Shown here: one piece after another, positions 5,758 through 7,396 of the stretch | Layout: every line of letters starts with the position of its first letter | Position numbering within the stretch: position 1 is the stretch's first letter | NCBI GenBank assembly: GCA_021804185.1 | Contig: JAJZKL010000045.1 | Location: forward strand, 1 to 7,396 | DNA length: 7,396 bases | Direction of reading: 5' to 3' | Source: Thermoplasmata archaeon | Lineage (GTDB): Archaea; Thermoplasmatota; Thermoplasmata; Thermoplasmatales; Thermoplasmataceae | Notes under the pieces: generated by a model | The model's database searches: none | Told to the model about the DNA's origin: nothing | Seen by the model: the letters and a program-made list of their open reading frames with translations, nothing else | Made by a program: the position numbers and the translations under genes

Positions 5758-6556
5758 GTCCATTTTAGCAGAATCTGATAAACCACGCGTTGCGATCCTC
5801 CGGATGGAGGGTACGAACAACGAGGAAGAAGCATTTTATTCCTTTCGGCGTAGTTGTGCTGATCCGGAATACGTCCATATAAACGAAATAAGCCGCGGGC
5901 AGATTGATCTCGAAGATTTTTCGGCCATATTTATACCCGGAGGGTTCTCCGCGGGAGACTACGTGAGAGCTGGAGCGATATTCGCTGCCAGATTGAGGTT
6001 TTCCGTGATGGATAAGCTTGTACGCTTTATTAACAGTGAAAAACCTGTAATAGGAATATGCAATGGATTCCAGGTACTGGCAGAACTGGGATTAATACCA
6101 GATATCGACGGCAGGCAGGATAGGGTCGTGACACTTGCACCTAACACCTCGAGCAGGTTCGAATGCAGATATGTGTATATCAGGATGACCTCCAGGAACA
6201 GGATCTTTAGCGCCAGGTTCTCCAACGGAAGGCCGAGGCAGGTACCGGTGGCGCACGCAGAGGGCAGGGTGGTGGCTTCGGACATGAGGATCATTGATGC
6301 TATAGATGAGAGCGGACAGATACTCTTTCGCTATTCCAATCCCGACGGAACGGGGTGTGAGTATCCATGGAATCCTAACGGATCCGTGAAGGATATTGCT
6401 GCAATAACAAACTCTATAGGTAACGTGGTTGGCCTGATGCCACATCCAGAGCGCGTTTACTATAATTTCCAGATGATGGGGGATGAGAAAAGCGATCCAA
6501 ATGGGACCGGCAGGGACTTCTTTGATTCTGTCGTTGACTACATTGCAAGGAAGTAA
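5747..6556 (+). CDS. purQ: Phosphoribosylformylglycinamidine (FGAM) synthase, glutaminase subunit PurQ
   Basis: The 269-residue protein is a class I glutamine amidotransferase. PurQ splits glutamine and passes ammonia to PurL, which turns FGAR into FGAM in the fourth step of purine synthesis; PurS is the usual third partner. The first strand ([17 protein letters not shown], from residue 13) is typical of PurQ, with the oxyanion-region [15 protein letters not shown]. The nucleophile is Cys105 in GICNGFQVL. His233 and Glu235 in LMPHPER complete the catalytic triad. At 269 residues it is longer than the roughly 225-residue Bacillus-type PurQ; the extra length lies mainly between the nucleophile and the triad, including the VPVAHAEGR region. 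The GTG start overlaps eL40 by 11 bases and is backed by a Shine-Dalgarno sequence; the next Met (residue 20) would cut into the first strand. Neither purL nor purS lies beside it here, so the complex must be encoded elsewhere. Confidence 0.95.
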   Translation: MDSKSILAESDKPRVAILRMEGTNNEEEAFYSFRRSCADPEYVHINEISRGQIDLEDFSAIFIPGGFSAGDYVRAGAIFAARLRFSVMDKLVRFINSEKPVIGICNGFQVLAELGLIPDIDGRQDRVVTLAPNTSSRFECRYVYIRMTSRNRIFSARFSNGRPRQVPVAHAEGRVVASDMRIIDAIDESGQILFRYSNPDGTGCEYPWNPNGSVKDIAAITNSIGNVVGLMPHPERVYYNFQMMGDEKSDPNGTGRDFFDSVVDYIARK

Positions 6557-6565
6557 GCCAGATAT

Positions 6566-7099
6566 TTACCTCAGAATATGGGTCTTCATGAATTCTGAAG
6601 TTCTATCCTTGAAAACCTCAAGTGTAGAGTCGTTGACAAGCATATAATCCGCCAGAGCTATGAGATTCCCTAGCCCCCACGATAGCTCCCTGTTATCCCG
6701 ATCCAGCAGTTCGGCCTCAGACTTTATGTCGTCTGGACGATTTCTTTTCATTATCCTGCTCAGCCTGTCTCTCCTGTTGGCGAATATGGCAACTACTGAG
6801 AGCGTTGAGAATTTTTTCTGGAAGTATTCCAGTTCCTCGTAGTTGCGCAAACCGTCTATGATGGTGTTCTCGTTGTCTTCTATATACAGGCATGTTCGCT
6901 GGGCCCAGATGTGCATGCCATGTTTTTCCCGCTCTTTTGATGCGAAAGCTCCGACTTCGTGGTCCCTGAGTTCAATGCCGTTCTCAACAGCGTATTTCCT
7001 CACTGTATTGCCCATGTGAACGTCCTTGAACCCAAAATAGTTTGCCACGCTGATGAACTCGTCCTTTCCTGCTCCGGGCATTCCTGTTACCAGAATCAT
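6566..7099 (-). CDS. UPF0200-type P-loop kinase-like protein (adenylate/dephospho-CoA kinase fold)
   Basis: The 177-residue protein has a P-loop at its very start: G6-MPGAG-K12-D13. It also has IIDGLRNYEELEYF in the middle (about 84-97), an Arg-rich lid-like stretch RRDRLSRIMKRNRPDD (about 112-127), and LADYMLVNDST near the end. This order is that of small nucleotide kinases such as dephospho-CoA and adenylate kinases and matches the archaeal UPF0200 group, whose substrate I do not know. The usual Ser/Thr after the P-loop Lys is Asp13 here. I chose the ATG at 7099 because family members start a residue or two before the first strand. It lies 4 bases past the upstream stop with a weak GTGAG five bases off. 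A TTG at 7114 would add five residues (MDSET) and overlap the upstream gene by 11 bases. It is likely co-transcribed with the 96-residue gene. Confidence 0.82.
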   Translation of the reverse strand: MILVTGMPGAGKDEFISVANYFGFKDVHMGNTVRKYAVENGIELRDHEVGAFASKEREKHGMHIWAQRTCLYIEDNENTIIDGLRNYEELEYFQKKFSTLSVVAIFANRRDRLSRIMKRNRPDDIKSEAELLDRDNRELSWGLGNLIALADYMLVNDSTLEVFKDRTSEFMKTHILR

Positions 7100-7103
7100 A
7101 GTC

Positions 7104-7394
7104 TCACTGTCCAAACATGAAGCCCATTCCGCTTTCTGCCTCGTCCTCTTCGTTCTTAATCAGCTTATAAATACTTTCGGAATTTTTGACCTCCTCAAGC
7201 CCTTCTGGTTTAAGTTCGGCTATCCTGGAAAAAACGTCAGGCAATCCTTCAATAATGATGTAAAGGGAGTCGTCCTTTCCTCCATAATTTTCAGCATTTT
7301 TGTATATTATCGTCTGTCTGCCTACGATGTCATCTGCAAGAAGTGAATCAAGCGTCTTTCGCTTTTCCTTCTTAAGAGAATATATCTTGTACAT
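7104..7394 (-). CDS. Hypothetical protein, 96 residues
   Basis: I do not recognise this protein. It is charged and soluble-looking, with a Lys/Arg-rich start (MYKIYSLKKEKRK), a predicted strand (SLYIIIEGLPDVF, about residues 43-55), an acidic helix-like stretch (EEVKNSESIYKLIKNEEDEAE) and a Gly/Phe-rich end (SGMGFMFGQ). No cysteine or metal motif is visible and there are no membrane segments. The ATG at 7394 lies two bases from the window edge, so upstream signals cannot be seen and a longer N-terminus is not excluded. The stop is 4 bases before the ATG of the UPF0200 kinase gene, so the pair should share a transcript; this hints at a related role but does not define one. The smooth coding frame and tight spacing support a real gene. 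Confidence 0.72.
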   Translation of the reverse strand: MYKIYSLKKEKRKTLDSLLADDIVGRQTIIYKNAENYGGKDDSLYIIIEGLPDVFSRIAELKPEGLEEVKNSESIYKLIKNEEDEAESGMGFMFGQ

Positions 7395-7396
7395 TT

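Noticed and set aside
5959..6445. Two long minus-strand open frames opposite purQ.
   Set aside because: They mirror conserved PurQ sequence including the Cys105 neighbourhood; they are shadows of a confident gene.
1..7396. A mobile element, CRISPR array, tRNA or defence island.
   Set aside because: No transposase, integrase, phage or Cas protein, no regularly spaced repeats, no tRNA-like cloverleaf in the short intergenic gaps; gene content is mostly conserved housekeeping.

Overview
The window looks like chromosomal DNA of a euryarchaeon, most likely a member of the Thermoplasmata. The archaeal reading rests on several points: a 49-residue zinc-ribbon ribosomal protein eL40, an archaeal fructose-1,6-bisphosphate aldolase/phosphatase, an archaeal-type site-2 protease, a UPF0200-type P-loop kinase, and TATA boxes about 26 bases before start codons, which suggests leaderless transcripts. 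The Thermoplasmata placement is inference from overall protein character, including a membrane protease with many N-glycosylation sequons. There is no RNA gene, insertion sequence, CRISPR array or phage gene that I can see. Coding density is high and the gene set is mostly housekeeping.

Layout, left to right. Bases 1-169 are non-coding and hold a promoter with a small inverted repeat. A 661-residue polytopic membrane iron-sulfur protein (170-2155, +) follows, related to the NapH/CcoG/NosR ferredoxin-type group. It converges, with 5 bases between stops, on the aldolase/phosphatase gene (2161-3318, -). That gene is divergent from an M50 site-2 protease (3435-5000, +), and the 116 bases between them carry a promoter for each. 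A separately promoted MscL-type mechanosensitive channel (5118-5489, +) is closed by a T-rich terminator. Next is a two-gene unit of eL40 (5608-5757) and purQ (5747-6556), which overlap by 11 bases. The purQ gene converges, with a 9-base gap, on a minus-strand unit of an unrecognised 96-residue protein (7104-7394) followed by the UPF0200 kinase (6566-7099).

The genes do not form one obvious pathway. The aldolase/phosphatase serves gluconeogenesis and PurQ serves purine synthesis. The protease, MscL and the Fe-S protein are all cell-membrane functions, but separate promoters give no proof of a shared circuit. The points most worth a second look are these: an MscL whose helix-plus-proline-linker module sits at the N-terminus instead of the C-terminus; the Fe-S membrane protein, with all eleven cysteines in its last 200 residues and a Ser replacing one expected cluster ligand; repeats around the mscL and Fe-S gene promoters; and a near-identical short sequence at two gene junctions. 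I found no strong evidence for a wholly new multi-gene system.
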